64,000 nucleotides of DNA from an uncultured Bacteriovoracaceae bacterium (lineage in GTDB: Bacteria; Bdellovibrionota; Bacteriovoracia; Bacteriovoracales; Bacteriovoracaceae): the NCBI GenBank assembly GCA_937931205.1, contig CALHBF010000016.1:60951-124950 (forward strand), written 5' to 3'. This document shows, in pieces, positions 29,401 through 37,325 of this stretch (positions within the stretch are counted from its first letter, which is position 1; each line of letters starts with the position of its first letter). Both the position numbers and the translations under genes were made by a program. Below the pieces are notes generated by a model. That model was not told the DNA's origin, searched no databases, and worked only from the letters and a program-made list of their open reading frames with translations.

Positions 29401-32400
29401 CAGACTAAACATCTCAGCTAGAGTTGCTGCGACATACTCTCCAACACTATGACCGATGAGCATATCAGGTCTGATACCAAGATCAATTAAAGTTCTTCCT
29501 AGTGCATACTGCATAATAAAGAGTGCTGGCTGTGTATAAAAAGTCTGATTCACTAGATTGGAATCTTGATGATTGAGAATTTCCTGCAGCTTCACTCCTG
29601 AAACTTCTTGATAGATACCACAAGCTTCATCAAAGTGAGTTTTGAACAGGAGAGACTTTTGACTTAGAATTTGTCCCATCCGGTGATACTGAGAACCTTG
29701 GCCAGGGAACATCATGATAAGCGGTTTATCATTTTTAAACTCTGAATGACCGCTGAATGCAAACTGTCCTAACGAATCACTAACCAAGTAAGAGCGGAAT
29801 GGATAATTCTTTCTTCCTTGATCAAGAGTAAAAGCAATTGCTCCCCAATCATTAATATCGGTAACAGCAAGTTGCTCTTTGAGACTCTCTTCAAGGGCTT
29901 TAACCTGATCAAGGGATCTGGCAGATATTTTAAATAGATGAGAAGATTGATTCTTATGAGTAGGCTTCGCAGAAGAATACTCTTCAAGAATAATGTGGGC
30001 ATTTGTTCCCCCCACACCAAAAGAAGAAACTCCAGCACGCAGTGGATGATTCTGTTCTGTGAGAACTACATTCTCTTTATTGATAATGAAAGGAGACGAT
30101 TCAATATTTAAGAGCGGGTTTGCTTTTTTAAAGTGGGTCAGAGCTGGAATAGTTTTATTTTTTAGGATGAGTACAGACTTGATAACTCCTGCAACTCCTG
30201 CTGCTGAGGTAAGGTGACCAACGTTGGCCTTTACCGATCCTAAATAACAAAAGTTCTTAGTTTGCGTTGATAGAGAGAAAACCTTGTTTAAGGCTTCAAC
30301 CTCGATCGGATCACCAACAGGTGTTGCTGTACCGTGGGCCTCAATATAGCTCAGAGTTGAAGCATCAATTTTAGCATCTTGCTGGGCCATGAATATAGCT
30401 TCGGCCTGCCCCTTAACACTTGGAGCAGTGAAACTCATTTTATCTGCGCCGTCGTTGTTAAGACCTACGCCTTTAATCACCGCGAGGATATTATCCCCGT
30501 CCGCTTCCGCCTTATCTAGGCGCTTAAGAACTAAAACTCCAGCTCCTTCAGTGAAAACCGTACCTGTTGCTGATTCATCGAAAGGAGTACAACGACCATC
30601 ACGAGAAAGAATGCCACCCTCTTGAAAGAGATGCCCTGTATTGGGAGCTCCTGAAATAGAAACTCCTCCAGCAAGGGCCATCGTACAATGACCGCTTCGG
30701 ATACTCTTAACTGCTTCAATAATAGCGACTAGAGAGGTTGAACATCCCGTATGAATGCTCAGGGCCGGACCAGTGAGGTTGAGTTTATGAGCAACTCGAG
30801 TAGCGATATAATCTTTCTCAAGACCAAGCATCACATTGAAATCACCGACGCTTGAAACTTTCTCAGGATGCTGATCCACTAGACGGGTATATTTGCTATT
30901 TCCCATCCCAGCGAAAACTCCGATAACTTCATTGTGCTTTCCAAAATATCCTGCTGACTCCATAGCATGCACAGAATGTTCTAAGAACTTTCTTTGCTGT
31001 GGGTCCATTAACTCCGCTTCACGTGGAGTCATTCCAAAAAATCTTGCATCAAATTCTTTTTGCCCAGGAAGAACTCCATGAACAAATTTGTAATTGCTAT
31101 CTTCAGTAAGGACTTCCGCAACGGCCGGATCAACTTCCATCTTTGAAAATGTTGATATGGAGTTTTTACCAGAGAGTAAATTCCCCCAGAACTCCTCAAT
31201 ATTCTTGGCCTCGGGAAAAGCTCCAGACATACCTACAATGGCAATAGGAGCTGATAACTGACCAGACTCCATTTTTCTAAACTGTTGAGTTTCTTCTTTA
31301 CCGCTATAAATTTTTGCGAGTTGCTCGATAGTAGGAGCACTGAAGAAGCTCACAACACTCAAGTTTTTTTGAAACTTAGCATTGAGTTCAATCACTGTTT
31401 TAATGGCCAAGAGAGAACTTCCACCAAGATTGAAGAAACTATCAAGAACTCCAATACCACTCAGTCCTAAAATCTTTTCCCAAGTTTGAGTAATCTTTTT
31501 TTCAAAGTCATCACGAGGGGCCACGAATTCATTAATTAAATCAGGACGCTTTGTACTTGGAAGAGGAAGGTCCTTATAATTTACTTTGCCGGAAGGAGTA
31601 AGTGGCAAAGTTGTCATTCTAACGAAATGAGTTGGCACCATATACTCAGGGAGTACTGATTTTAGATATTGTCTAACTTCTACTTCTCTTAATTGGCCAA
31701 CATAGTAAGCGCAAAGAACATGATCACCATTGAGTTCAATGACTTTAACCGCGGCATCAGGAATTTGTTTATTTCGAGTTAAAACAACTTCTACTTCACC
31801 AGTTTCAATACGATATCCACGCACTTTAACCTGGCCGTCTTTGCGACCAAGAAATTGAAATTCGCCATTCTTTTTTTGGATGGCCAAATCACCTGTGCGA
31901 TAAAGTCTTCCCCACTTCTTATGATCAATGAAGCGCTCAAGAGTCATCTCAGGGTTATGAAGGTAGCCATCAGCGAGGCAGACTCCCCCTAAAAATAACT
32001 CTCCTTCCTCTCCAGAAGAAACATCCTGACCAGCTTCATCCAGAAGGTAAAGCCCACAATTGGCAATGGGAAAACCGATACTCGGTAAAGCATCCCAATT
32101 TTGAGATGGAGCACGAAGAGTTAAACTTGAAACCACGTGAGTTTCACTTGGCCCATAATGGTTATGAAGAACGGCCCTTTCGTTTTTAGTAAAGAAGTTT
32201 CTGATCGCAGTTGTTACTTTGAGTTGTTCCCCCGCTGTTGTGATATGTCGGAGACTTGCAGGAATATGATTTAGAGTTAATGCAGTATCTGCCAATTGAT
32301 TGAAGGCCACAAAAGGAAGAAAAATTCTTTCTACTTTCTGACTATCAAGTAACTTGATGAGTTCTACGGGATTAAGTCTAATTTCTTCATCAACCAGAAC

Positions 32401-33018
32401 TAACTCTCCTCCCGAAGTCAAAGTAGAGAAGATCTCTTGAAAATGAACGTCAAAGCTAATGGGAGTAAACTGCAAAGTTTTTAAACCGCCATTCTCTTTG
32501 TTCTGCCATTCAATAAGGTTAACTAGAGCGTGATGTCCAAGACTAACACCTTTTGGCTTGCCCGTTGAACCGCTGGTATAAATGACATAAGCTAAATTGA
32601 TTTTTTCTTGGTCAACATGAACTCTCTGATCTGAGAATCCATTTAAATCAATCTGTTCAAATGCTTTAATGGGAAAATGATTAAAACTTTGCTGAAAGTT
32701 TTCTGAAATAAGCGCATGCTTTATTTTGGCATGCTCACTCATATATTTAAGTCGATCTATCGGATAGCTTGAATCAAGTGGCAGATAAGCAGCGCCTGTT
32801 TTGAGAATGGCGATCATTCCTGCGATCAAGTCCATTGACCTCGGCAGTGACAGCCCTACAATATCTCCAGGCTTCACTCCTTCTTGAATTAGGTAATGTG
32901 CAATCTTATTTGCTCTCTTATCAAGCTCCAGATAAGTAAGTGCTTCACCTTCAAAACGAAGTGAAATTTTATCAGAATAAGTATCTACGGCCTGCTCAAA
33001 CCATTTATGAATCAACAT
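26461..33018 (-). CDS. Hybrid NRPS-PKS megasynthase, A-PCP-KS-AT-ACP-aminotransferase
   Basis: 2185 residues counted from the ATG at 33018 (GGGGAG upstream; the frame opens at 33066). Adenylation ~1-490 (YTSGSTGKPKG 147-157); PCP ~500-575 (Ser535); ketosynthase ~590-1015 (Cys759 in TGCSTS, His895, His935); acyltransferase ~1100-1385 (GHSVGE, Ser1191; HAFH 1288-1291, the malonyl type); ACP ~1475-1545 (GMDS, Ser1508). A Q/P/A-rich linker with a short coiled coil precedes a class III PLP aminotransferase ~1700-2180 (FDEVITGFR; Lys1965 in YGKIVGGGMPIG). There is no ketoreductase, as expected if the beta-keto group is transaminated (compare mycosubtilin/microcystin AMT). Adenylation pocket DVQFTAHVVK resembles proline codes (8 of 10 with DVQLIAHVVK). 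Confidence 0.95.
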   Translation of the reverse strand: MLIHKWFEQAVDTYSDKISLRFEGEALTYLELDKRANKIAHYLIQEGVKPGDIVGLSLPRSMDLIAGMIAILKTGAAYLPLDSSYPIDRLKYMSEHAKIKHALISENFQQSFNHFPIKAFEQIDLNGFSDQRVHVDQEKINLAYVIYTSGSTGKPKGVSLGHHALVNLIEWQNKENGGLKTLQFTPISFDVHFQEIFSTLTSGGELVLVDEEIRLNPVELIKLLDSQKVERIFLPFVAFNQLADTALTLNHIPASLRHITTAGEQLKVTTAIRNFFTKNERAVLHNHYGPSETHVVSSLTLRAPSQNWDALPSIGFPIANCGLYLLDEAGQDVSSGEEGELFLGGVCLADGYLHNPEMTLERFIDHKKWGRLYRTGDLAIQKKNGEFQFLGRKDGQVKVRGYRIETGEVEVVLTRNKQIPDAAVKVIELNGDHVLCAYYVGQLREVEVRQYLKSVLPEYMVPTHFVRMTTLPLTPSGKVNYKDLPLPSTKRPDLINEFVAPRDDFEKKITQTWEKILGLSGIGVLDSFFNLGGSSLLAIKTVIELNAKFQKNLSVVSFFSAPTIEQLAKIYSGKEETQQFRKMESGQLSAPIAIVGMSGAFPEAKNIEEFWGNLLSGKNSISTFSKMEVDPAVAEVLTEDSNYKFVHGVLPGQKEFDARFFGMTPREAELMDPQQRKFLEHSVHAMESAGYFGKHNEVIGVFAGMGNSKYTRLVDQHPEKVSSVGDFNVMLGLEKDYIATRVAHKLNLTGPALSIHTGCSTSLVAIIEAVKSIRSGHCTMALAGGVSISGAPNTGHLFQEGGILSRDGRCTPFDESATGTVFTEGAGVLVLKRLDKAEADGDNILAVIKGVGLNNDGADKMSFTAPSVKGQAEAIFMAQQDAKIDASTLSYIEAHGTATPVGDPIEVEALNKVFSLSTQTKNFCYLGSVKANVGHLTSAAGVAGVIKSVLILKNKTIPALTHFKKANPLLNIESSPFIINKENVVLTEQNHPLRAGVSSFGVGGTNAHIILEEYSSAKPTHKNQSSHLFKISARSLDQVKALEESLKEQLAVTDINDWGAIAFTLDQGRKNYPFRSYLVSDSLGQFAFSGHSEFKNDKPLIMMFPGQGSQYHRMGQILSQKSLLFKTHFDEACGIYQEVSGVKLQEILNHQDSNLVNQTFYTQPALFIMQYALGRTLIDLGIRPDMLIGHSVGEYVAATLAEMFSLRDGIRIISKRAELMNKVPKGAMLSVAATLEEVSTEIKSFELDIAAVNGLKSVVVAGPIEIVDKFKNYLEAKGIASVVLKTSHAFHSRMMNTVLAEFNDFVATIEIKGPTIKIIPTANTQLEITNKEYWAAHIANTVNFSPVMEKVINEFDSNFLEVGPGQVLTKLTQKIAADKKVKRSFTSTCSINVESEETALLACFGKLWSLNHQLADSRLLFESHDQRRLPAPVYPFEKKELWLESRIKKHTAQSIHTNVAPSKNEVVMPTQKKDVFAQKLVELFEESSGIEISEYGNDACFIEMGMDSLFLTQMAMQLKKEFKIQINFRQLVENFNSINALAENFVDQVQLDVPASPQNTAVASAPASMPLPSPVQVQAAPAQIQMQQRSYQSQVNVNASDLEQIIQSQLELMRSQIELLQGRPVTNTPREIISQVPQVQVAANPAPSQSSAKVEEKVIRSRGADIKTAKDSFGAAAKINVEKTAKFNPTQQANVDAFFAEYIAKTKKSKEFTQKHRQRHADPRVVTGFKPENKEIIYPVVVKQSKNQTLWDLDGNTYIDMLCGFGSNFFGNGNERIKKLVLEQLEEGIEIGPQHPLVGEVSDLICELTGNDRAAFCNTGSEAVLGAMRLARTVTGREKIVVFSGSYHGINDEVIIRGAKQKPFPAAPGINNNSVSNMIVLDYGTDEALEVIRSLADDLAAVLIEPVQSRRCDFHPTDFLKEVRKITEKSQTCLIFDEVITGFRVHPAGAQGYFGIRADLCTYGKIVGGGMPIGVISGKSEYMDALDGGFWQFGDDSTPTVGVTYFAGTFVRHPLALAAAKGSLLILKEGGEKLLRDTNDRATAFAKELNLFCKEHQIPLKMNNFGSLMKPKWKQDVNGGELLFALLRYNGVHTYDGFPWFVNLAHTDDELKRVLNIFRKSFIKMQEMGLLENSVRINNSKSVFNANFPPHPKAKLGKDEKGNPAWFMEDESTPGSFYLYEEMND

Positions 33019-33667
33019 GTTCTCCCCTATGCTTAATCGTAATAAGGGTAACAACAGTGTTATCAATTATCTGAAAGCTTCCTTGAAATTGATTTAAACC
33101 AAGCTTTAAAAGATTTTCTGATCTGGCATTGATCTCAAAAGTATTTTTTGAAAAATTAATGGCAGTCATCTCAACTTCTTTAAAATCAACGAAGCTTTTT
33201 ACAATGGGATAGATCGCTTTATAGAGAGCTTCTTTGGCGGAGAAAAGAACGGTTAAACCTAGATTATTCTTAACAAGTGCTAACTCATTAGCATTGGCCA
33301 CTTGTTCACTAATATCAATATGGTCATCCAGTATTTCTTCAGCATCTATTCCTAACGAAAAATAATGATCTGCTGAACTCACACAACTAACGGCAAGTTT
33401 TTTACTATGACTGATGCTTCCACATAAGTTCTGTGGCCAAATGGGTGTTCGATCAGAATGGGTAGGAAGTTTTGAAAGAGAAAGACCTAATAGAGCTGAA
33501 GCTTTGAAAGCACACAAGCGACCGGCAACATAATCTTCTTTTCTAACTTGCGCGGCACTGGCGAGAGATTCGGGGAGATGATTCTGGTACTCTTCAAAGA
33601 CACGGCTACTGAGCGGGAGCTGAACTCCCGCTACACTAACTCCAGCAATGTCGAAAACCAGAACCAT
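33005..33667 (-). CDS. 4'-phosphopantetheinyl transferase (EntD/Sfp type)
   Basis: 220 residues. It activates carrier domains by attaching phosphopantetheine from CoA to the Ser of GGxS/GMDS motifs. Motifs: SISHSKK (His87), GIDAEEI (Asp108 and Glu110, Mg binding) and FSAKEALYKA (142-151, catalytic Glu146). The four carrier domains in the next two genes are the obvious substrates. It overlaps the megasynthase start by 14 bp and begins 8 bp after the wza-like gene, so all are one operon. Confidence 0.92.
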   Translation of the reverse strand: MVLVFDIAGVSVAGVQLPLSSRVFEEYQNHLPESLASAAQVRKEDYVAGRLCAFKASALLGLSLSKLPTHSDRTPIWPQNLCGSISHSKKLAVSCVSSADHYFSLGIDAEEILDDHIDISEQVANANELALVKNNLGLTVLFSAKEALYKAIYPIVKSFVDFKEVEMTAINFSKNTFEINARSENLLKLGLNQFQGSFQIIDNTVVTLITIKHRGEHVDS

Positions 33668-33674
33668 CTCATCC

Positions 33675-34679
33675 TCATAAGGCTATAATAAAGATTGCGA
33701 TTGTGGCCAAGTACCCACTAATCTGGCTCGCACGTTCCCAAACCTTATCGATGACCGTTCTGCGATCAGCTGTTAGGAATAGGGTATCGCCAGGTTTAAT
33801 TACTGGGATTTGATCCATTTCTGTTAAATCAAATCGGATACGTTCGAGACCTTTATCACCCTTTCGGATTAAAAACACCTCTTCATAACCTAAATTTGGA
33901 AGAGTTCCACCTCTCTTCGCTAAGTAATGGAAAATATTGTAATCTTCTTGATAAAGAGTTTTTCCTGGATTCGCAACTCCACCTAGGACCTCAACTGTAG
34001 ATTCTGAATCAGAAACATCGGTAGAAGTGTTAAAAAAGAGAACATCTCCTCCGGTCCAAGTAAAAGAAGGGCCGAGGGCATTCTCTTCATAATACTGGTT
34101 AAGGCTAACAGAGTAAGAGATCTTCAATTGCTTTAAAGTCAAAGTATAAAGGTCTTGTTTGATCGATCCGATAAGACCACCGGCCAGATCAATCACTTTA
34201 TCTAATGATTCTTTTCTTCCTACTAAATAACGGCCTGGCTTTTTCACCAGTCCACGAACCTCGATCCAATATTCACGAAGTTCTAATTTAAAGTTTACGT
34301 TCTCAGCACCACGCTGGAAGAAAGATGCGTATGATTTCTGAACTTGTGATTTCAATTCTGAGAAGGTCAAACCAGTCACATTCAATCTTACTCCGTAAGG
34401 AAGGACAAGTAGGCCTTCAGTATTAGCACGGAAACGACCCTGCAATTTTGAATCGGTAGGATGACTTAATGAGAATAAAAAACCTGGCGCCATTAAGGCT
34501 TTTTGCTCTTCAAATTGAGGAATGGCCTTCACAGAACGTGTGCGACTCGTATCCATTTTACGCTTAATACGAGTTTCAATTTGATTTAACTTTTCATACT
34601 CAGGGTTTTTACTTTTAGAAGCACAACCAACAGTTAGCAAGAGACAAAGTAACGAGAGATATGGAACTATTCCCTTCAT
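33675..34679 (-). CDS. wza: Polysaccharide export outer-membrane lipoprotein (Wza family)
   Basis: 334 residues from the ATG at 34679 (AAGGA 7 bases upstream; a GTG 6 bp earlier also opens the frame). Lipoprotein signal ends at LTVGC. Poly-export domain (~65-140: DSKLQGRFRANTEGLLVLPYGVRLNVTGLTFSELKSQVQ), then SLBB-type domains (VRGLVKKPGRYLVGRKESLDKVIDLAGGL; VLGGVANPGKTLYQEDYNIFHYLAKRGG). A C-terminal hydrophobic helix (YLATIAIFIIAL) matches Wza's outer-membrane helix barrel. It forms the channel through which capsule/exopolysaccharide leaves the cell. It heads the peptide-synthetase operon and is divergent from the polysaccharide genes. Symbol given by family similarity. Confidence 0.85.
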   Translation of the reverse strand: MKGIVPYLSLLCLLLTVGCASKSKNPEYEKLNQIETRIKRKMDTSRTRSVKAIPQFEEQKALMAPGFLFSLSHPTDSKLQGRFRANTEGLLVLPYGVRLNVTGLTFSELKSQVQKSYASFFQRGAENVNFKLELREYWIEVRGLVKKPGRYLVGRKESLDKVIDLAGGLIGSIKQDLYTLTLKQLKISYSVSLNQYYEENALGPSFTWTGGDVLFFNTSTDVSDSESTVEVLGGVANPGKTLYQEDYNIFHYLAKRGGTLPNLGYEEVFLIRKGDKGLERIRFDLTEMDQIPVIKPGDTLFLTADRRTVIDKVWERASQISGYLATIAIFIIAL

Positions 34680-34734
34680 ATACACTTCCTTAAATCTATG
34701 ATGATTTGTTTAGATATAACCCAAATACCTATCT

Positions 34735-34747
34735 GTGTGTAACACAC
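34735..34747. promoter_or_regulatory. Perfect 13-bp palindrome between divergent wza and GT4 genes
   Basis: GTGTGT-A-ACACAC lies in the 128-bp divergent intergenic region. On the minus strand it overlaps a weak candidate -35 (TTACAC, 17 bases before TTATAT) for the wza operon. A repressor/activator site controlling both directions is plausible but unproven. Confidence 0.4.
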
Positions 34748-34807
34748 TGTAAATTAAACAGGGTATAGATCACTTTCTTTCTAAATTTGGTAGATAACCA
34801 TCCTTAA

Positions 34808-35902
34808 ATGAAACTTAAAATCACCCATATTACCCAGTTTTTAGGAGTTGGAGGCCTGGAGAAGGTCTTAGAACTTCTTATTGAAGAACAGATTCGTGCT
34901 GGCCACGAGGTAAAACTCATTGTCTACGACTATGAACAGAGCTGGGTTGATAGCTTTAGAAGTAAAGGTGTGATCGTTGAGACTGATTATAAAAAGAAAG
35001 ATGGTTACGACTTCGGACTTCTAAAATACTTGGCGAATCAAATTGAGGGTTCGGATATCGTGCATACTCACGACATTAATCCTGCACTCTATATTGCACC
35101 ATTAAGAATAGTTTTCCGTTTAAGTGATCGAAAATTCCCACGTTTTATTCATACCGCACATGGCATGGATCATATTCATAAAAGACCTATTACGAAGTGC
35201 TACGAAGCATTTGCTTCTCATATGACTGATCTCACAGTAGGTGTTGGCAAAGCTGTTTGTGATGTTTATCGCACTCTGGGCCTTCCAGCTCACAAAATAG
35301 CTCTTATTGAAAATGGAACTCGTCTGACTTCTCCCTTAGAGAAGGACAGTAACAAAATAAAGATTTGCCAGGAATTCGGCATTGATCCCAAGCTAAAACT
35401 TTGGGGAGCAGTTGCTCGTATCGTTCCCTTAAAAAATCAGAAGATGATTTTAAGTTTTGCCAAGATAAGACCGGACATTCACTTTCTACTCGTCGGCCCT
35501 TCAGGAGATGAAGCCTATTGGTCTGAATTAGAAAAACTCAAACCCGAGAATGTCACGATGATGGGGTCACGCAGTGACATCCCTCAAATTCTGGCGGCCC
35601 TTGATGTCTTCATCTCCGCCTCGACTCATGAAGGGATTCCTCTCTCGGTACTTGAGGCAGGAGCGCAATCTGTCCCTTGTGTTCTCTCTGATATCCCTGG
35701 ACATCGTACTCTGCAAGATCAGGCGACTGCTCCTATCGCTCTCTTTTTTAACAGCGATAACCTTGAAGATTTATATCTTCAAACAAAAACCTTGAATGAG
35801 AATCAAGCAAAGGCTTTAGGGCAACAGCTGCATGCTCATGTTGAAAAAAATTATTCGGCCAAGGCCATGTACCAAAAATACTTGGATGCTTATAAAGGGT
35901 GA
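34808..35902 (+). CDS. Glycosyltransferase family 4 (GT-B)
   Basis: 364 residues, cytosolic, no membrane segment. It has an N-terminal acceptor domain with GVGGLEKVLELL and HTHDINPAL. The C-terminal nucleotide-sugar domain has WGAVARIVPLKNQKMILSFAKI, then STHEGIPLSVLEAGAQSVPCVLSD, the typical E-x7-E donor-binding motif. It should add a sugar to the lipid-linked repeat unit. It is first of a three-gene plus-strand operon. The start codon has no clear ribosome site, so it may be imprecise. Confidence 0.88.
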   Translation: MKLKITHITQFLGVGGLEKVLELLIEEQIRAGHEVKLIVYDYEQSWVDSFRSKGVIVETDYKKKDGYDFGLLKYLANQIEGSDIVHTHDINPALYIAPLRIVFRLSDRKFPRFIHTAHGMDHIHKRPITKCYEAFASHMTDLTVGVGKAVCDVYRTLGLPAHKIALIENGTRLTSPLEKDSNKIKICQEFGIDPKLKLWGAVARIVPLKNQKMILSFAKIRPDIHFLLVGPSGDEAYWSELEKLKPENVTMMGSRSDIPQILAALDVFISASTHEGIPLSVLEAGAQSVPCVLSDIPGHRTLQDQATAPIALFFNSDNLEDLYLQTKTLNENQAKALGQQLHAHVEKNYSAKAMYQKYLDAYKG

Positions 35903-35903
35903 A

Positions 35904-37325
35904 ATGTTTAAGAAATTAAAGAATGGGCATTGGCCGGTTTTTTTAATGAGCAGTCTCAGTTCATTAGGCAACCTATTCCTTCCAATCATCCTTGTACGTA
36001 TTCTCACGCCTGAAGATGTAGGATTCTATAAAATATTTTTCCTTCACTATGGGGCACTTCCCTATCTCTTCATGGCAGGTGGGGCACTCCATTCTGTTTA
36101 TTATTGGGTGGGACGTCCAGAATCAGAACGTCAGCGTTATCTGAATGCCACTTGGGTGGTAACGATCCTTTTTTCTTCCCTCATCTTTTTGATTGGCTAT
36201 CCCTTAAAGCCCTTTGTCTCAAGCTATCTTGATATCCCTCGGGAATATATTTTCATTCTCCTACTCTCTGGTTCGATGACTTGTATGGCAGGACATTTTG
36301 CGGAAACCAGCATTGCCCTTGGAAAAAACAAGGGGATGTTTATCGAGACCATCATTGAGTTTATCAGAGTGTTGGGATTCATTCTCATTGCCTGGTATTT
36401 CAAAGATATCTACATGATCTTCTTGTTCTTCTTAGCTCATATGGTCTTTAGACTCTCACTTGTTGTTGGGCTTAACAGAAGAATGAACCATATTGGGATA
36501 ACGACGGGAAAAGAAGAGATTGTTAAAGTTATTAAATATGCTCTTCCCATGTCTTTTACCAGTCTCTTAGGATTCTTTGTTGAAAAGCTTGATCTTCTCA
36601 TTCTCTCTTCACATCTGAGCGCACATGATTTTGCTTTTTACTCTATGGGCTGCTTGGTTGTTCCTCCACTGTTCTTACTGGAAATGAGTGTGCAGAAAAC
36701 GCTTATTCCTGCTCTTTCTAAATCCTATGTTGAAAAAGACAGTCTGCTTGGATCAAAAAGTTTTAGAAAAGCGATCAAAGATATTAGTTTCCTCATGATT
36801 CCGGCCATCTTTGGTTTACTGACATTCGCTGAACCTATTGTCGAATTCCTTTATACTGCTGAGTATATGGAATCAGTTATTTTCTTAAAAATCTTTGCCT
36901 TTAGTTATATTCTTCTGATGCTCCCTCATGATTCAGTGGCAAGGGCCGCAGGAAAAACAGATTGGATCTTAAAAATTTATCTAATTATCACTCCTCTACT
37001 ACTCATTGGTGGCTACTTTGCCTCTCAACACTATGGAGCCGAGGGTGTTCTAATTCTTACACTCATTTTAAGACTTATTCCAAAGTACTGGGGTCTAAAA
37101 CTCTCTAAGAAGATTATGAACTGGCAGTGGTCTGAAATGTTTCCAACCAAACACCTTTTGCTATTTATCGCGATCTGTAGTTTGTTAACCTGCTTCTCGA
37201 TAATGCTAAGTTACTGCTTTGAAACTGCTTATAATTGGTTCTTAGTTTGCGGACCTATTTACGGTATCGTGTACCTGGTTCTCGCCTATAAATTAGGTAA
37301 AAAAGGTCGTTATGCTTCAATCTAG
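35904..37325 (+). CDS. Wzx-type polysaccharide flippase
   Basis: About 473 residues with 12 or more hydrophobic helices, MVF/MATE-like oligosaccharide flippase. It starts MFKKLKNGHWPVFLMSSLSSLGNLFLPIILVRILTPEDVGFYKIFF, with the typical 'LTPEDVGxY' family signature. It moves lipid-linked repeat units across the inner membrane. The frame opens at 35832 inside the glycosyltransferase gene. The ATG at 35904 sits 1 bp after the previous stop with AAGGG at the right distance. It overlaps the next gene by 14 bp. Confidence 0.88.
   Translation: MFKKLKNGHWPVFLMSSLSSLGNLFLPIILVRILTPEDVGFYKIFFLHYGALPYLFMAGGALHSVYYWVGRPESERQRYLNATWVVTILFSSLIFLIGYPLKPFVSSYLDIPREYIFILLLSGSMTCMAGHFAETSIALGKNKGMFIETIIEFIRVLGFILIAWYFKDIYMIFLFFLAHMVFRLSLVVGLNRRMNHIGITTGKEEIVKVIKYALPMSFTSLLGFFVEKLDLLILSSHLSAHDFAFYSMGCLVVPPLFLLEMSVQKTLIPALSKSYVEKDSLLGSKSFRKAIKDISFLMIPAIFGLLTFAEPIVEFLYTAEYMESVIFLKIFAFSYILLMLPHDSVARAAGKTDWILKIYLIITPLLLIGGYFASQHYGAEGVLILTLILRLIPKYWGLKLSKKIMNWQWSEMFPTKHLLLFIAICSLLTCFSIMLSYCFETAYNWFLVCGPIYGIVYLVLAYKLGKKGRYASI

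Noticed and set aside
29769..30038. Leucine-rich minus-strand frame inside the megasynthase
   Set aside because: Out-of-frame shadow of the KS-AT linker region; composition is an artefact of frame shift.
33019..33066. 16-codon N-terminal extension of the megasynthase
   Set aside because: No ribosome site before 33066, while GGGGAG precedes the ATG at 33018, where adenylation domain homology starts.
35832..35903. Upstream extension of the flippase gene (25 codons) inside the preceding glycosyltransferase
   Set aside because: The ATG at 35904 has AAGGG at good spacing and begins at the usual first membrane helix.
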